Shown piece after piece: positions 1 through 7,074 of a stretch of 13,337 bases of DNA. The position numbers and the translations under genes are program-made. The stretch spans positions 1 to 13,337 of the forward strand of contig JBFKFP010000070.1 of NCBI GenBank assembly GCA_041618535.1, given 5' to 3'. Under the pieces are notes generated by a model. That model was not told the origin of the DNA. It did no database searches and saw only the letters and a list, made by a program, of their open reading frames with translations. Numbering within the stretch: position 1 is the stretch's first letter; each line of letters begins with the position of its first letter. Source of the stretch: SHLJ01 sp041618535 (lineage in GTDB: Bacteria > Bacteroidota > Bacteroidia > Flavobacteriales > Flavobacteriaceae).

Positions 1-228
1 AAATCCGAAATGGGCGAACCCGTATGTTATCAAAGACCACGGTCTGAGGATGAATGCTCCGAATTCCTTTGGCAGCAACAACCAGCTCAGGCTATCGGGG
101 CGGGGGAATCCCTGAATTCGCCAGATTAACCAACCTAAGATATAAACCACTACGTTTATCAGAATGATTTTTTCAAAGGCAGTTAGCCGCCCTAATTTAT
201 TCCGTATGTCTTGAGTAAGACTGGTCAT
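1..228 (-). CDS. Rhomboid family intramembrane protease, N-terminal part (cut by window edge)
   Basis: Read on the minus strand, 76 codons are open from the ATG at 226-228 to the window edge with no stop. The product begins MTSLTQDIRNKLGRL, has a first membrane segment at about residues 22-38 (IILINVVVYILGWLIW), and ends in PWSLITYGFAHFGF. That last stretch matches the W-x-L-x-T-x-x-x-x-H lead into the second membrane helix of rhomboids (compare PWQILTHIFMHGGLFH in the next gene). The GxSG serine and the histidine lie beyond the window, so activity cannot be judged. The ATG directly follows the TAG of the upstream rhomboid gene with no spacer, so translation is probably coupled. The tandem arrangement suggests an old duplication or two membrane proteases made together. 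The family call is by similarity to the neighbour and to the general rhomboid layout. Confidence 0.8.
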   Translation of the reverse strand, partial: MTSLTQDIRNKLGRLTAFEKIILINVVVYILGWLIWRIQGFPRPDSLSWLLLPKEFGAFILRPWSLITYGFAHFGF

Positions 229-981
229 CTAATTCCAGCGATATTTGTCAAACTGATTCTTTTTCCAGAAATACATCAACAGGAATCCGGTTAACGCTCC
301 TCCCACGTGGGCGATGTAAGCCGTGTTGCTAGGACTAAAGAACGATTGCCCGGTGAGAGCAGAGATCAAATCAAGGATAATTATCCCGGGAATAAAATAC
401 TTTGCCTTTATAGGAATGGGCAGGAAGATAAGCATCAACTTGCTGTTTGGAAACAACATACCAAATGCCACAAGCACTCCCATTATTGCTCCCGAGGCTC
501 CAACCATGGTGGTATTGAAGGAACGAACAAATTCACCGAGTTTTACATCTCCCAGAATTGCTTCCCAGCGTGTATTGTAACGACCCTGGTTCAGGATATT
601 CAGTATCTCGGTCTTATTAAGCCCTTCTGCAAGCAAAACGTCGAGGTTGGAATTAAACTGAAAATACATGAATGCCAGCTGAAGGGTAGCCGCTCCCAAT
701 CCTGATAAAATGTAGAAAATAATGAATTTTTTGCTCCCGAATATCTGTTCAACAGCCGTTCCGAACATCCAGAGGGCGAACATATTGAAGAAAATATGGA
801 AAAGTCCGCCATGCATGAAAATATGGGTTAGGATCTGCCAGGGTTGAAACAAATCATTTTTCGGAAAATAAAGGGCGAAATATTGAAAGAATAGCTGTCC
901 GTTTCCAATGGTCAATGTTCCGACAAACATCAGGACATTTATAATTAACAAGTGCTTGACAGTATTGGTTAATCTGATCAT
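229..981 (-). CDS. Rhomboid family intramembrane serine protease
   Basis: The 250-aa multi-pass membrane protein should cleave single-span substrates within the inner membrane. The rhomboid core is complete. HGGLFHIFFNMFALW (residues 57-71) contains the H62-xxx-N66 pair that helps form the oxyanion site. GASGAIMG carries the catalytic serine S163, and AYIAHVGGALTG carries the catalytic histidine H225. Membrane segments fall near 10-27, 55-75, 85-107, 157-177, 182-190, 195-211 and 222-238. A hydrophilic stretch at about 110-155, between the HxxxN helix region and the serine helix, is longer than in the smallest bacterial rhomboids. The ATG at 979-981 immediately follows the TAG of mutL, and its own TAG immediately precedes the next rhomboid ATG. 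The substrate cannot be told from sequence. Confidence 0.93.
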   Translation of the reverse strand: MIRLTNTVKHLLIINVLMFVGTLTIGNGQLFFQYFALYFPKNDLFQPWQILTHIFMHGGLFHIFFNMFALWMFGTAVEQIFGSKKFIIFYILSGLGAATLQLAFMYFQFNSNLDVLLAEGLNKTEILNILNQGRYNTRWEAILGDVKLGEFVRSFNTTMVGASGAIMGVLVAFGMLFPNSKLMLIFLPIPIKAKYFIPGIIILDLISALTGQSFFSPSNTAYIAHVGGALTGFLLMYFWKKNQFDKYRWN

Positions 982-2829
982 CTAATTAAATTTCTTTTCT
1001 AGATCGTCAACACTAACGGTGATAAAGGTGCAGGTGTTGAAGGGTGAAACATTTGGTTCTTTGCATGAGAAGAGTTTATCAACAAGGTATTCCTGCTCAT
1101 CTAAAGAAAGTTTTTTACCTGATTTTATTGCCAGGGCCGACGCGAGCGACTTTGCCACCAGGTCACTTAAACTGAAATTTCTTCCAGGCACCTGGTCTTC
1201 CGAATCCCTGATCAGCTGCTGAAGGACAGGTTCAACCTGATCCTCATTCATCTCAACAGGCAGTCCGGAAATATGCAACTCATCCCCGTTGATAACTTCC
1301 AATCCGAATCCGGCCTGTATCAATTGCGGGATCATCTCTTCGAGAATGGTGATCTCATTGGAATTAAACTGTATCACCTTGGGGAAAAGCAGCTCTTGTC
1401 TTACCCCCTCATTAATAGTTATCCTCTCGAGGTAGGCCTCATACAAAACTCTTTGATGAGCCCGGTTTTGATTGATCACAAGCAGACCCGATTTTATCGC
1501 TTTAACGATGAATTTATTTTGTATTTGAAACGTTCTTAATTCAAGCTTAGTATCCTTCTCGTCAAACATGGAGCCCGTTCCGGCATCACTTTCAAAACTC
1601 ATACCGGCCTCCTCACTCTCATTACCAGGCCCGTTTTCCGACTTCAATCCAACATACAAGCTTTCCCACTGAGCTGGCACCGTTTTTTGAAAGGACTGCC
1701 TGCCTGAAGATTCGTCTTTAGACTGAAAGGGATTATAGGTCCTGTCTACTTCTATCTTGGGCGGATAAGCCTGTTTATCCTTGAAGCTGTAGGGGGTCTC
1801 CAATGATGCGTCACGCTCAAAATCGAGAACAGGAGAAATGCTGAATTGACCAAGGCTGTGCCTTACCGAGGATCTGAGGATAGCGTAAATGGAATGTTCG
1901 TCCTCAAATTTGATCTCGGTTTTGGTGGGATGAATATTCACATCAATGGAATGAGGATCAACTTCTAAAAAAATGAAATAACTGGCATGATAACCCTCTT
2001 TAAGCAAACCTTCGAAACCGGCGTTCACGGCATGGTTTAGATAGGGACTCCGGATAAATCTGTTATTCACGAAGAAAAACTGCTCGCCCCTGGTTTTTTT
2101 GGAAAATTGGGGCTTGCCTACAAATCCATCGATCTTGACAAGCTCTGTTGACTCTTTAACAGGGACCAGTTTTTCATTGGTCTTGCCTCCAAATATATTC
2201 ACGATGCGTTGCCTGACTTTTGAAACCGGCAGATTAAACAATTCAGATTCATTATGATGCAAGCAGAATTCAATATTGGGATGAGCCAGGGCCACACGAT
2301 GAAATTCATCAATAATATGTCTGAGCTCGACCTGGTCAGATTTTAAAAAATTTCGCCTTGCCGGAACATTATAAAACAGGTTTTTTACCGAAACCGATGT
2401 TCCTTTTGGGCAGACTGTTGCCTCCTGTGATAATACCTTGCTTCCTTCAACGATAAGCTCTGTTCCCACTTCATCATCATCCCGCCTGGTTTTCATCTCG
2501 AGGTGGGCAATGGCGGCAATACTTGCCAGTGCTTCTCCCCTGAAGCCTTTGGTTTGAATGTTAAACAGATCGTCCGCAGATCGAATCTTCGAAGTGGCAT
2601 GGCGTTCCAGGCTTAACCTGGCATCTGTTGTGCTCATCCCGATTCCGTTGTCAACGATCTGGATCAAGGTCTTCCCGGCATCCTTAACGATCAATCTGAT
2701 TTGAGAGGCAGAAGCATCAATAGCATTTTCCATCAGTTCCTTTACCACCGAAGCAGGACGTTGCACAACCTCCCCAGCTGCAATTTGATTCGCTACATGG
2801 TCAGGCAAAAGTTGAATGATATCTGCCAT
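982..2829 (-). CDS. mutL: DNA mismatch repair protein MutL
   Basis: The 615-aa MutL links mismatch recognition by MutS to strand removal. The N-terminal GHKL ATPase is intact: ELMENAIDA (E31 catalytic, N35 Mg ligand), DNGIGM (60-65), TKGFRGEALASI (93-104) and GTSVSVKNLFYNVPARRNF (143-161). A second conserved block, FFFVNNRFIRSP...HPTKTEIKF, ends near 308 and includes the lysine-bearing loop of the transducer domain. Residues 340-430 form a low-complexity linker, followed by a C-terminal dimerisation domain (about 431-615). The C-terminal endonuclease motifs of MutH-less MutL proteins are degenerate: DQHAxxExxxxE is NQNRAHQRVLYE (453-464), and the CPHGRP site reads CKEPNVSPF (589-597). Nicking by this protein is therefore doubtful. 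The gene starts 3 bases after the stop of the small membrane protein gene and abuts the rhomboid gene. Confidence 0.97.
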   Translation of the reverse strand: MADIIQLLPDHVANQIAAGEVVQRPASVVKELMENAIDASASQIRLIVKDAGKTLIQIVDNGIGMSTTDARLSLERHATSKIRSADDLFNIQTKGFRGEALASIAAIAHLEMKTRRDDDEVGTELIVEGSKVLSQEATVCPKGTSVSVKNLFYNVPARRNFLKSDQVELRHIIDEFHRVALAHPNIEFCLHHNESELFNLPVSKVRQRIVNIFGGKTNEKLVPVKESTELVKIDGFVGKPQFSKKTRGEQFFFVNNRFIRSPYLNHAVNAGFEGLLKEGYHASYFIFLEVDPHSIDVNIHPTKTEIKFEDEHSIYAILRSSVRHSLGQFSISPVLDFERDASLETPYSFKDKQAYPPKIEVDRTYNPFQSKDESSGRQSFQKTVPAQWESLYVGLKSENGPGNESEEAGMSFESDAGTGSMFDEKDTKLELRTFQIQNKFIVKAIKSGLLVINQNRAHQRVLYEAYLERITINEGVRQELLFPKVIQFNSNEITILEEMIPQLIQAGFGLEVINGDELHISGLPVEMNEDQVEPVLQQLIRDSEDQVPGRNFSLSDLVAKSLASALAIKSGKKLSLDEQEYLVDKLFSCKEPNVSPFNTCTFITVSVDDLEKKFN

Positions 2830-2832
2830 TGT

Positions 2833-3117
2833 TTATTGGAAGAATATGGATAGATCAAAATCTATAATGAACAAGAAGATCAGGATTAAAATGGCGATGA
2901 TAAGCAGAACTCGTTTGTTGACATCCCTGTTCGGGTTGCTTTTGAAGTCATCCATCGCACTGCTAAAACGTGTTTTAAGTCCACCAGGATTACCTGCAGT
3001 GGTCCTGTAATCATCTAATTTACGTTTTATTTCAAAAGGACTTCCGCTTCCCTCCTTCTGATAATAACGAGGTTGATAATCAAATCTTTTGTTCTTGCGT
3101 AATTTAAATATTCCCAT
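2833..3117 (-). CDS. Small single-pass membrane protein between ribH and mutL
   Basis: A 94-aa protein. I chose the ATG at 3115-3117 (MGIFKLRKNKRFDY...) because the in-frame extension to 3135 would need a TTG start and would run into the -7 promoter box at 3133-3140. The N-terminal 70 residues are basic and polar, rich in Lys/Arg and Tyr, and the last 20 or so form one hydrophobic helix (VLLIIAILILIFLFIIDF). It is therefore probably a C-tail-anchored inner membrane protein with a cytosolic N-terminal part. From memory, homologues beside ribH in flavobacteria are sometimes labelled riboflavin synthase subunit beta, but nothing here resembles an enzyme; that name probably comes from the neighbour ribH. 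The position, 3 bases upstream of mutL, shows co-transcription with mutL. Function is unknown. Confidence 0.85.
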   Translation of the reverse strand: MGIFKLRKNKRFDYQPRYYQKEGSGSPFEIKRKLDDYRTTAGNPGGLKTRFSSAMDDFKSNPNRDVNKRVLLIIAILILIFLFIIDFDLSIFFQ

Positions 3118-3132
3118 GATAATCTTGCCACT

Positions 3133-3140
3133 CAAAAATA
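3133..3140 (-). promoter_or_regulatory. -7 element of the small membrane protein-mutL-rhomboid unit
   Basis: On the minus strand TATTTTTG is an exact TAnnTTTG match, ending 15 bases before ATG 3117. It suggests that mutL and the rhomboid genes can be transcribed independently of ribH. No -33 TTG is present at 19 bases. Confidence 0.55.
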
Positions 3141-3143
3141 CTC

Positions 3144-3170
3144 AAAATCAAAAAGAATGCCGCGGGGCAT
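3144..3170 (-). terminator. Possible weak terminator after ribH
   Basis: On the minus strand, ATGCC-CCGC-GGCAT (3170-3157) is followed by TCTTTTTGATTTT. The stem is only 5 bp, so it is more likely an attenuator than a full stop. It lies 38 bases after the ribH stop codon and just upstream of the -7 box at 3133-3140. Confidence 0.4.
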
Positions 3171-3207
3171 AACTTAAAATTTGTTAACAAGCTCGATTAT
3201 GAAATAT

Positions 3208-3699
3208 TCAGGCGTTCTTAGCCCTTTTAATTGCTGCCATTTTGATGGCTGCTATGGCCGCTTCCACTCCCTTGTTTCCATGCTTACCGCCAGACCGGTC
3301 CCGGGCCTGTTGCAGATTATCGTCGGTAAGAACACAAAAAACGACAGGAACACGTCCATGAACATTAAGATCTTTGATACCATGTGATACCGCCTGGCAC
3401 ACGAATTCGAAGTGCCTTGTCTCACCCTGTATCACACTGCCTATAGCTATAAGTGCATCGTAGCCCTGCTCCTGCATCCGGCTACAGCCGTAAATCAATT
3501 CAAAGCTCCCGGGAACGTCCAGCCGGTCGATCTTCGCCGGATCTACTCCACAGTCAACCAGCGCATTGTAAGCGCCCTCAAAGAGTGAGTCGGTAATCGT
3601 TTTGTTCCATTCGGAAACTACCAGGCCGAATGAGAAATCTGCAGCATCAGGAAGAGATGACTTATCGTATTCCGAGAGATTGGTGTTCGCAGTAGCCAT
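3208..3699 (-). CDS. ribH: 6,7-dimethyl-8-ribityllumazine synthase
   Basis: The 163-aa enzyme condenses 5-amino-6-ribitylamino-uracil with 3,4-dihydroxy-2-butanone 4-phosphate, the penultimate step of riboflavin synthesis, and normally assembles into pentamers or capsids. The family blocks are all present. SEWN (29-32) binds the pyrimidine, VPGSFELIYG (62-71) lines the active site, and GSVIQGETRHFEFVC (87-101) contains the catalytic histidine H96. PVVFCVLTDDN (118-128) and RDRSGGKHGNKG (133-144) complete the phosphate-binding region. The first 20 residues are a short polar extension. Length is typical of bacterial RibH. The ATG lies 5 bases after the TAG of the TPR gene, so the two are an operon. 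No FMN riboswitch is visible upstream; expression probably follows the TPR gene promoter. Confidence 0.97.
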   Translation of the reverse strand: MATANTNLSEYDKSSLPDAADFSFGLVVSEWNKTITDSLFEGAYNALVDCGVDPAKIDRLDVPGSFELIYGCSRMQEQGYDALIAIGSVIQGETRHFEFVCQAVSHGIKDLNVHGRVPVVFCVLTDDNLQQARDRSGGKHGNKGVEAAIAAIKMAAIKRAKNA

Positions 3700-3704
3700 G
3701 GTGC

Positions 3705-4472
3705 CTAATTGGAAGCTGCCTTTGCCTTACCAATAAACACATCAACATTGCCGGCTTCAGTGCTATTGGCAAAATCGTCTTTGATCCTTTGAAAGTATTT
3801 TAGAGCTTCCTTGTTCTTGCCCAGTTGAGATGCAACAATGCCTGCCTTGTATAAAAACTTTGGAGTGGTAAATTCGTTGTCCGACTTCTGGAAGGCCTTG
3901 ATATAATAATCCAGGGCATCTTCCGGCTGATTCAACTGCATAAAGGCATCTCCGATCCCACCCTGCGCCAACGGTGAAAGAATATCATCATCACTATTGA
4001 AATCGCTTAAGAATTTTATAGCGTTTTCATAGTCCTTCAGGTTGAGATACGCCATTCCTGCATAGTAATTTGCCAGGTTTCCGGCTTTGGTACTTCCGTG
4101 GTTAGAAATGATATCCAGCATTCCGAACTGACCTTCACTCCCATTTAAAGACAGGGTGTAAAGGGAGTCCTTCTCAACACCATTCACCGCCTGGTCAAAG
4201 AACTGTTGTGCACTGAACATGTCGTTCCTGGCCTCTATTTCCTTAGGTTCCTGGATAAACTTGCTGTAACCCAAATAACCTAGAACAACAACGGCCACAA
4301 CTCCGATAACTCCAAAAATGAACTTCTGGTTCTTTATAACCCATTGCTCCGTCTTCGAAGCGCTCTCATCAAGGGTATTGAAAACCTCTGCGGTTTTCGA
4401 TTGTTCCTCGATCGCGTCCTGACGTTCAGCCTTCGTCTTTGGTTTGTAGCCTCTTTTCTTGTAAGTCGCCAT
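3705..4472 (-). CDS. Membrane-anchored tetratricopeptide repeat protein
   Basis: A 255-aa protein with a basic cytosolic N-terminus (MATYKKRGYKPKTKAER), a polar stretch to about residue 48 and one membrane helix at 50-69 (KFIFGVIGVVAVVVLGYLGY). The periplasmic part contains TPR-like helical hairpins at about 133-162 (AGNLANYYAGMAYLNLKDYE), 165-200 and 205-236 (FLYKAGIVASQLGKNKEALK). The layout resembles YfgM, the TPR protein associated with the Sec translocon in Proteobacteria, but also other TPR scaffolds. Its partner cannot be read from sequence. It is the first gene of the minus-strand operon and is followed 5 bases later by ribH. An exact -7 element lies 22 bases upstream of the ATG. I am sure of the architecture, not of the role. 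Confidence 0.9.
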   Translation of the reverse strand: MATYKKRGYKPKTKAERQDAIEEQSKTAEVFNTLDESASKTEQWVIKNQKFIFGVIGVVAVVVLGYLGYSKFIQEPKEIEARNDMFSAQQFFDQAVNGVEKDSLYTLSLNGSEGQFGMLDIISNHGSTKAGNLANYYAGMAYLNLKDYENAIKFLSDFNSDDDILSPLAQGGIGDAFMQLNQPEDALDYYIKAFQKSDNEFTTPKFLYKAGIVASQLGKNKEALKYFQRIKDDFANSTEAGNVDVFIGKAKAASN

Positions 4473-4494
4473 TTTATTTGGAATTATTGCGGGG

Positions 4495-4502
4495 CAAAAA
4501 TA
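4495..4502 (-). promoter_or_regulatory. -7 element of the TPR-ribH operon
   Basis: On the minus strand TATTTTTG is an exact TAnnTTTG match, ending 22 bases before the TPR gene ATG. The -33 region at the expected distance is only T-rich. The facing recF promoter is less clear: TAATTTG at 4549-4555 is one base short of the consensus. Confidence 0.65.
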
Positions 4503-4606
4503 TAATTTTTATTGGTAATAAAAAGCCAATTTATTTGTTATTTTTCAATAATTTGCAGCCCATTTATACAGGATTCACGCCCTTTTTTTCTATTTCTTGA
4601 CATAGC

Positions 4607-5710
4607 ATGTTCTTAAAAAAGCTATCCTTGATCAATTATAAGAATTTTGACACTCAATCCTTCGAGTTTGACGCCAAGATCAATTGCTTCGTAGGTCCTA
4701 ACGGGATAGGGAAGACCAATGTTCTCGACGCCATTTACCATCTTTCCTATGGAAAGAGTTATTTTAATCCGATTTCATCTCAGAATATACGTCATGAAAG
4801 CGATTTTTTTGTTATCGACGGACTCTATGAAAAGGATGAGAAAGAGGAACAAATAATGATCTCTTTCAAAAAGGGCCAGAAAAAGCATATAAAGAGAAAT
4901 GGTAAGCTTTATGATCGATTCAGTGATCATATAGGGTTCATTCCGCTCGTGATCATCTCGCCATCAGATCGTGACCTGATCCTTGAGGGCAGTGACGTGC
5001 GGAGGCGTTTTATGGACAGTATCATTTCTCAGGGGAACAACGATTACCTTAAAAACCTGATCGATTACAACCAGGTTGTTTCTCAAAGGAATGCATTGCT
5101 GAAATATTTCGCTCTGAACAACACATTCAATAAGGATCAGCTTGAGACCTACGACCATCAGTTGGTTAAACTGGGCATCCCGTTACACCGGGCTCGGATA
5201 GATTTTGTCGAGCACTTTAAACCCATCTTTGAAAGGCGTTACGAATCGATTAGCGGTGGGAACGAAAAGGTTGAGCTGATATACAGGAGTAATTTACTGG
5301 AGGAAGAATTTCTGGCTTTGCTTCAGGCCAACCATAAACGGGACCGGATAGTTCAATATACCGGCGCCGGAATTCATAAAGATGATCTTCTGTTTAGAAT
5401 GTCGGGTTATCCCGTGAAAAAATTCGGAAGTCAGGGTCAGCAAAAATCTTTTCTGATCGCGCTGAAACTGGCCCAATTCGATTTTCTCAAGGCGCAAAAC
5501 AATATGAGTCCAATCCTCTTGCTGGATGATATTTTTGATAAACTTGACGAACATCGGGTTGCACAAATCATTAACTTAGTAGATGAGGAACAATTTGGAC
5601 AGCTTTTTATCAGTGACACTCATCCTGAACGAACTGAGGCCGCCGTCCAAAAAGTACATCAAAGCTATAAATTCTTTAATCTCAGGCAGGATGAAAACAG
5701 GTTGGCATAA
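4607..5710 (+). CDS. recF: DNA replication and repair protein RecF
   Basis: RecF is an SMC-like ABC ATPase that, with RecO and RecR, loads RecA at single-strand gaps. The 367-aa length is normal for the family. The Walker A motif GPNGIGKT lies at 30-37, followed by NVLDAIYHLSYGKSYF, a typical RecF continuation. The ABC signature is FGSQGQQKSFLIALKLAQ (273-290), and Walker B is PILLLDDIFDKLDEHR with D307-D308. The D-loop follows at once, and the switch histidine lies in SDTHPE. The first codons MFLKKLSLINYKNFD match the usual RecF start. The gene diverges from the TPR gene across 134 bases. Its last 20 bases overlap the next reading frame. It is not beside dnaA/dnaN in this window, unlike the classical arrangement. 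Confidence 0.97.
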   Translation: MFLKKLSLINYKNFDTQSFEFDAKINCFVGPNGIGKTNVLDAIYHLSYGKSYFNPISSQNIRHESDFFVIDGLYEKDEKEEQIMISFKKGQKKHIKRNGKLYDRFSDHIGFIPLVIISPSDRDLILEGSDVRRRFMDSIISQGNNDYLKNLIDYNQVVSQRNALLKYFALNNTFNKDQLETYDHQLVKLGIPLHRARIDFVEHFKPIFERRYESISGGNEKVELIYRSNLLEEEFLALLQANHKRDRIVQYTGAGIHKDDLLFRMSGYPVKKFGSQGQQKSFLIALKLAQFDFLKAQNNMSPILLLDDIFDKLDEHRVAQIINLVDEEQFGQLFISDTHPERTEAAVQKVHQSYKFFNLRQDENRLA

Positions 5711-6119
5711 GGCTTTTGCAATTATTGCTCTCATCATCATGGCCTGCCATCCTAACCCGGAGAGCATGAAGGAAAATCTTGAGGGTTACTGGGAGATCTC
5801 AGAGGTTTATCAGGGAGGAGACCTTTTAAAAAGCTACAGCTACAGTTCAAATATCGATTATTTTGAATTGATCAACGACTCGGTAGGCTTCCGGAAAAAA
5901 GTAAGTCCGACTCTCAACGGCAAATACAATGTGACCAACCACGAGACTCCATTTATCCTCAGGACAGAGAATGGAAGACTGAAAATTTACTACTCAGACC
6001 GGGAAGTTAATTATAGTGAAACCGTTATTCAGGCTGATGGTCAGACATTAAAGATCGAGAATGAAAGAGGCTTGATTTATGCTTACACGCCCTATGAACC
6101 TATCAATCTGGACGAATGA
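5691..6119 (+). CDS. Lipocalin-like small lipoprotein
   Basis: A 142-aa predicted lipoprotein. The frame is open from 5583, but I place the start at ATG 5691 because it opens a type II signal peptide (MKTGWHKAFAIIALIIMAC, lipidated cysteine C19) and has GGCAGG just upstream; the upstream extension lies inside recF. The mature part begins HPNPESMKENLEGYWEISE and alternates hydrophobic and polar residues as in beta barrels (YFELINDS, LKIYYSDREV, LKIENERGLIYAYTPYE). Together with the early G-x-W, this resembles the small lipocalin-like domains common in Bacteroidota. It overlaps recF by 20 bases and the DUF721 gene by ATGA at 6116-6119, so all three are probably translated from one message. The ligand and role are unknown, and the lipocalin label is by pattern only. 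Confidence 0.85.
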   Translation: MKTGWHKAFAIIALIIMACHPNPESMKENLEGYWEISEVYQGGDLLKSYSYSSNIDYFELINDSVGFRKKVSPTLNGKYNVTNHETPFILRTENGRLKIYYSDREVNYSETVIQADGQTLKIENERGLIYAYTPYEPINLDE

Positions 6120-6412
6120 GTAAGAGACAGTACGATCATATGAAATTGGATGAAGCGCTAAAAGCCTTCGTTGATGAAAACCGCCTTCAGAAAGGGCTTG
6201 ACAAAATTGATGTAATACATGCCTGGGAGAGTATTATGGGTCAGGGTGTAAACAGATATACTACCTCAGTTGAGCTTAGGGGCGAAATCCTTTATGTCCA
6301 TCTCAGCTCATCGGTGTTGAGGGAAGAACTTAGCTACGGAAAGACCAAGATCATTGAGATCATGAATGAGGCCCTGGGCCGGCCGCTGATAAAAACAGTT
6401 GTATTGAGATAA
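6116..6412 (+). CDS. DUF721 / DciA-like protein
   Basis: A 98-aa protein with the compact DUF721 fold. An N-terminal helix (LDEALKAFVDENRLQKGLD) is followed by the family hallmark V-I-H-A-W-E-S-I-M-G (residues 33-42), then two beta strands (RYTTSVELRGEILYVHL) and a final helix SSVLREELSYGKTKIIEIMNEALG. DUF721 includes DciA, which in bacteria lacking DnaC or DnaI loads or stimulates the replicative helicase DnaB. Flavobacteria use the short DUF721 form without the long C-terminal tail, so a DciA role is inferred rather than shown. Its ATG overlaps the TGA of the lipoprotein gene (ATGA), and it is the third gene after recF. The context with recF fits a replication role. Confidence 0.88.
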   Translation: MSKRQYDHMKLDEALKAFVDENRLQKGLDKIDVIHAWESIMGQGVNRYTTSVELRGEILYVHLSSSVLREELSYGKTKIIEIMNEALGRPLIKTVVLR

Positions 6413-6531
6413 AAATACGTGACTCTGCGTATTGACCTGGCTTCCAATAACTTTTACATTTGAAATACACATTTGATATTTCGAATACTTAAAGATTATG
6501 CAGTAAGTTACCTGTTCTCTGAAAATATGGG
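6413..6531. other. Gap after the recF operon, little content
   Basis: No coding signal is visible on either strand. A 6-bp inverted repeat AATACG/CGTATT with an 8-base loop (6414-6433) directly follows the DUF721 stop. It has no T-run after it, so I do not call it a terminator. It may cap the 3' end of the recF operon message. Confidence 0.5.
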
Positions 6532-6558
6532 AAAAAACCACCGGCTTGACCGGTGGTT
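6532..6558 (-). terminator. Rho-independent terminator downstream of the decayed T9SS gene
   Basis: A perfect 9-bp stem AACCACCGG/CCGGTGGTT (6536-6544 and 6550-6558) has a 5-base loop. On the minus strand it runs directly into a T-run (A-run 6532-6537 on the plus strand). On the plus strand the stem is followed by TCTCG, so it serves the minus strand. It lies 25 bases after the stop codon of the pseudogene at 6583, which supports that remnant having been a minus-strand gene. Confidence 0.85.
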
Positions 6559-6582
6559 CTCGTTAGTTGGTCAGCCACCATA

Positions 6583-7032
6583 TCATAGGTTCACTACAAA
6601 TCTTTTAGCGGAATTATGCTGATACGAGCTCAGCCTGACCAGATAAAGACCGTTAGTCATCTGTGAATTCAACTGTTTGCGATATTTTGGATTCTGAAGG
6701 TCAATTAAATTAAACTTTGAGAACTTTCCCTGTAAAATCAGCGGATTCGATCATCAAAGCTCCCGGAATAAACTGAAATTTTGGTATCAAAGGCGGCACT
6801 ATCACAAGAACTTGCGCTTAGCAGGTCAGCTGCACCGGCAAACTCATATCATGCCCATTGAGCGGTTCTTTAAGTTCTACAAAAGGCCTGGTCATGCCAG
6901 GTTGATCCTTTAGTAGTTCCTCCTTTGGAATCACTGCAAAAAATTAAATCTGAATTTTTACACAGGTCGTTTGAGGCCTGCCCAGAAAGAGAGAAAGAGG
7001 ATCAAAACCTTCGAAAGTAATTTCGCTTTCAT
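6583..7032 (-). pseudogene. Decayed gene of a T9SS-secreted protein
   Basis: The remnant is read on the minus strand from ATG 7030-7032 to TGA 6583-6585. Part one (7032-6958) encodes a signal peptide, MKAKLLSKVLILFLSFWAG. A frameshift near 6977 leads to part two (6977-6738): ASNDLCKNSDLIFCSDSKGG, then TTKGSTWHDQAFCRT, a TAA (6870-6872), RTAQWA, a TGA (6849-6851), and YEFAGAADLLSASSCDSAAF followed by DTKISVYSGSFDDRIR and a TGA. This matches a cysteine-containing domain I recall from secreted Bacteroidota proteins (ND-C-A-I-C-GTT-G-T ... VWY-F-G ... C-S-FDTK-SVYSGSC-D). A second frameshift near 6740-6750 leads to part three, ending LQGKF ... LIDLQ ... MTNGLYLVRLSS ... KRFVVNL*, a type A T9SS C-terminal sorting tail. 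At about 150 codons it is far shorter than intact relatives, so a large internal deletion is likely. Start, tail and terminator stay in order. Confidence 0.8.
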
Positions 7033-7074
7033 AATAAAATATAGTTGATTAAATAGTTTCACATATTAATGGAT

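Noticed and set aside
307..705. Plus-strand reading frame opposite the rhomboid gene
   Set aside because: It is antisense to a clear membrane protease, with unstructured composition and no recognisable motif.
3205..3720. FMN riboswitch controlling ribH
   Set aside because: The 5-base gap upstream of ribH has no room for one, and the region before the operon (4473-4606) shows no conserved RFN-like stems.
4549..4555. TAATTTG as the recF -7 promoter element
   Set aside because: It is one base short of TAnnTTTG and has no TTG at the usual distance; kept only as a remark.
5583..5690. 36-codon upstream extension of the lipoprotein reading frame
   Set aside because: It lies inside recF, is not hydrophobic, and would bury the signal peptide that starts cleanly at 5691.
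6414..6433. AATACG/CGTATT inverted repeat as terminator of the recF operon
   Set aside because: It has only 6 bp and no T-run follows.
6818..6943. Open stretch on the minus strand (FFAVIPKEELLKD ... VQLTC) that could be an Ig-like fragment
   Set aside because: The overlapping frame with NDLC ... SVYSGS fits a known secreted-protein pattern over its full length and matches the signal peptide and tail on either side; this stretch looks like its shadow.
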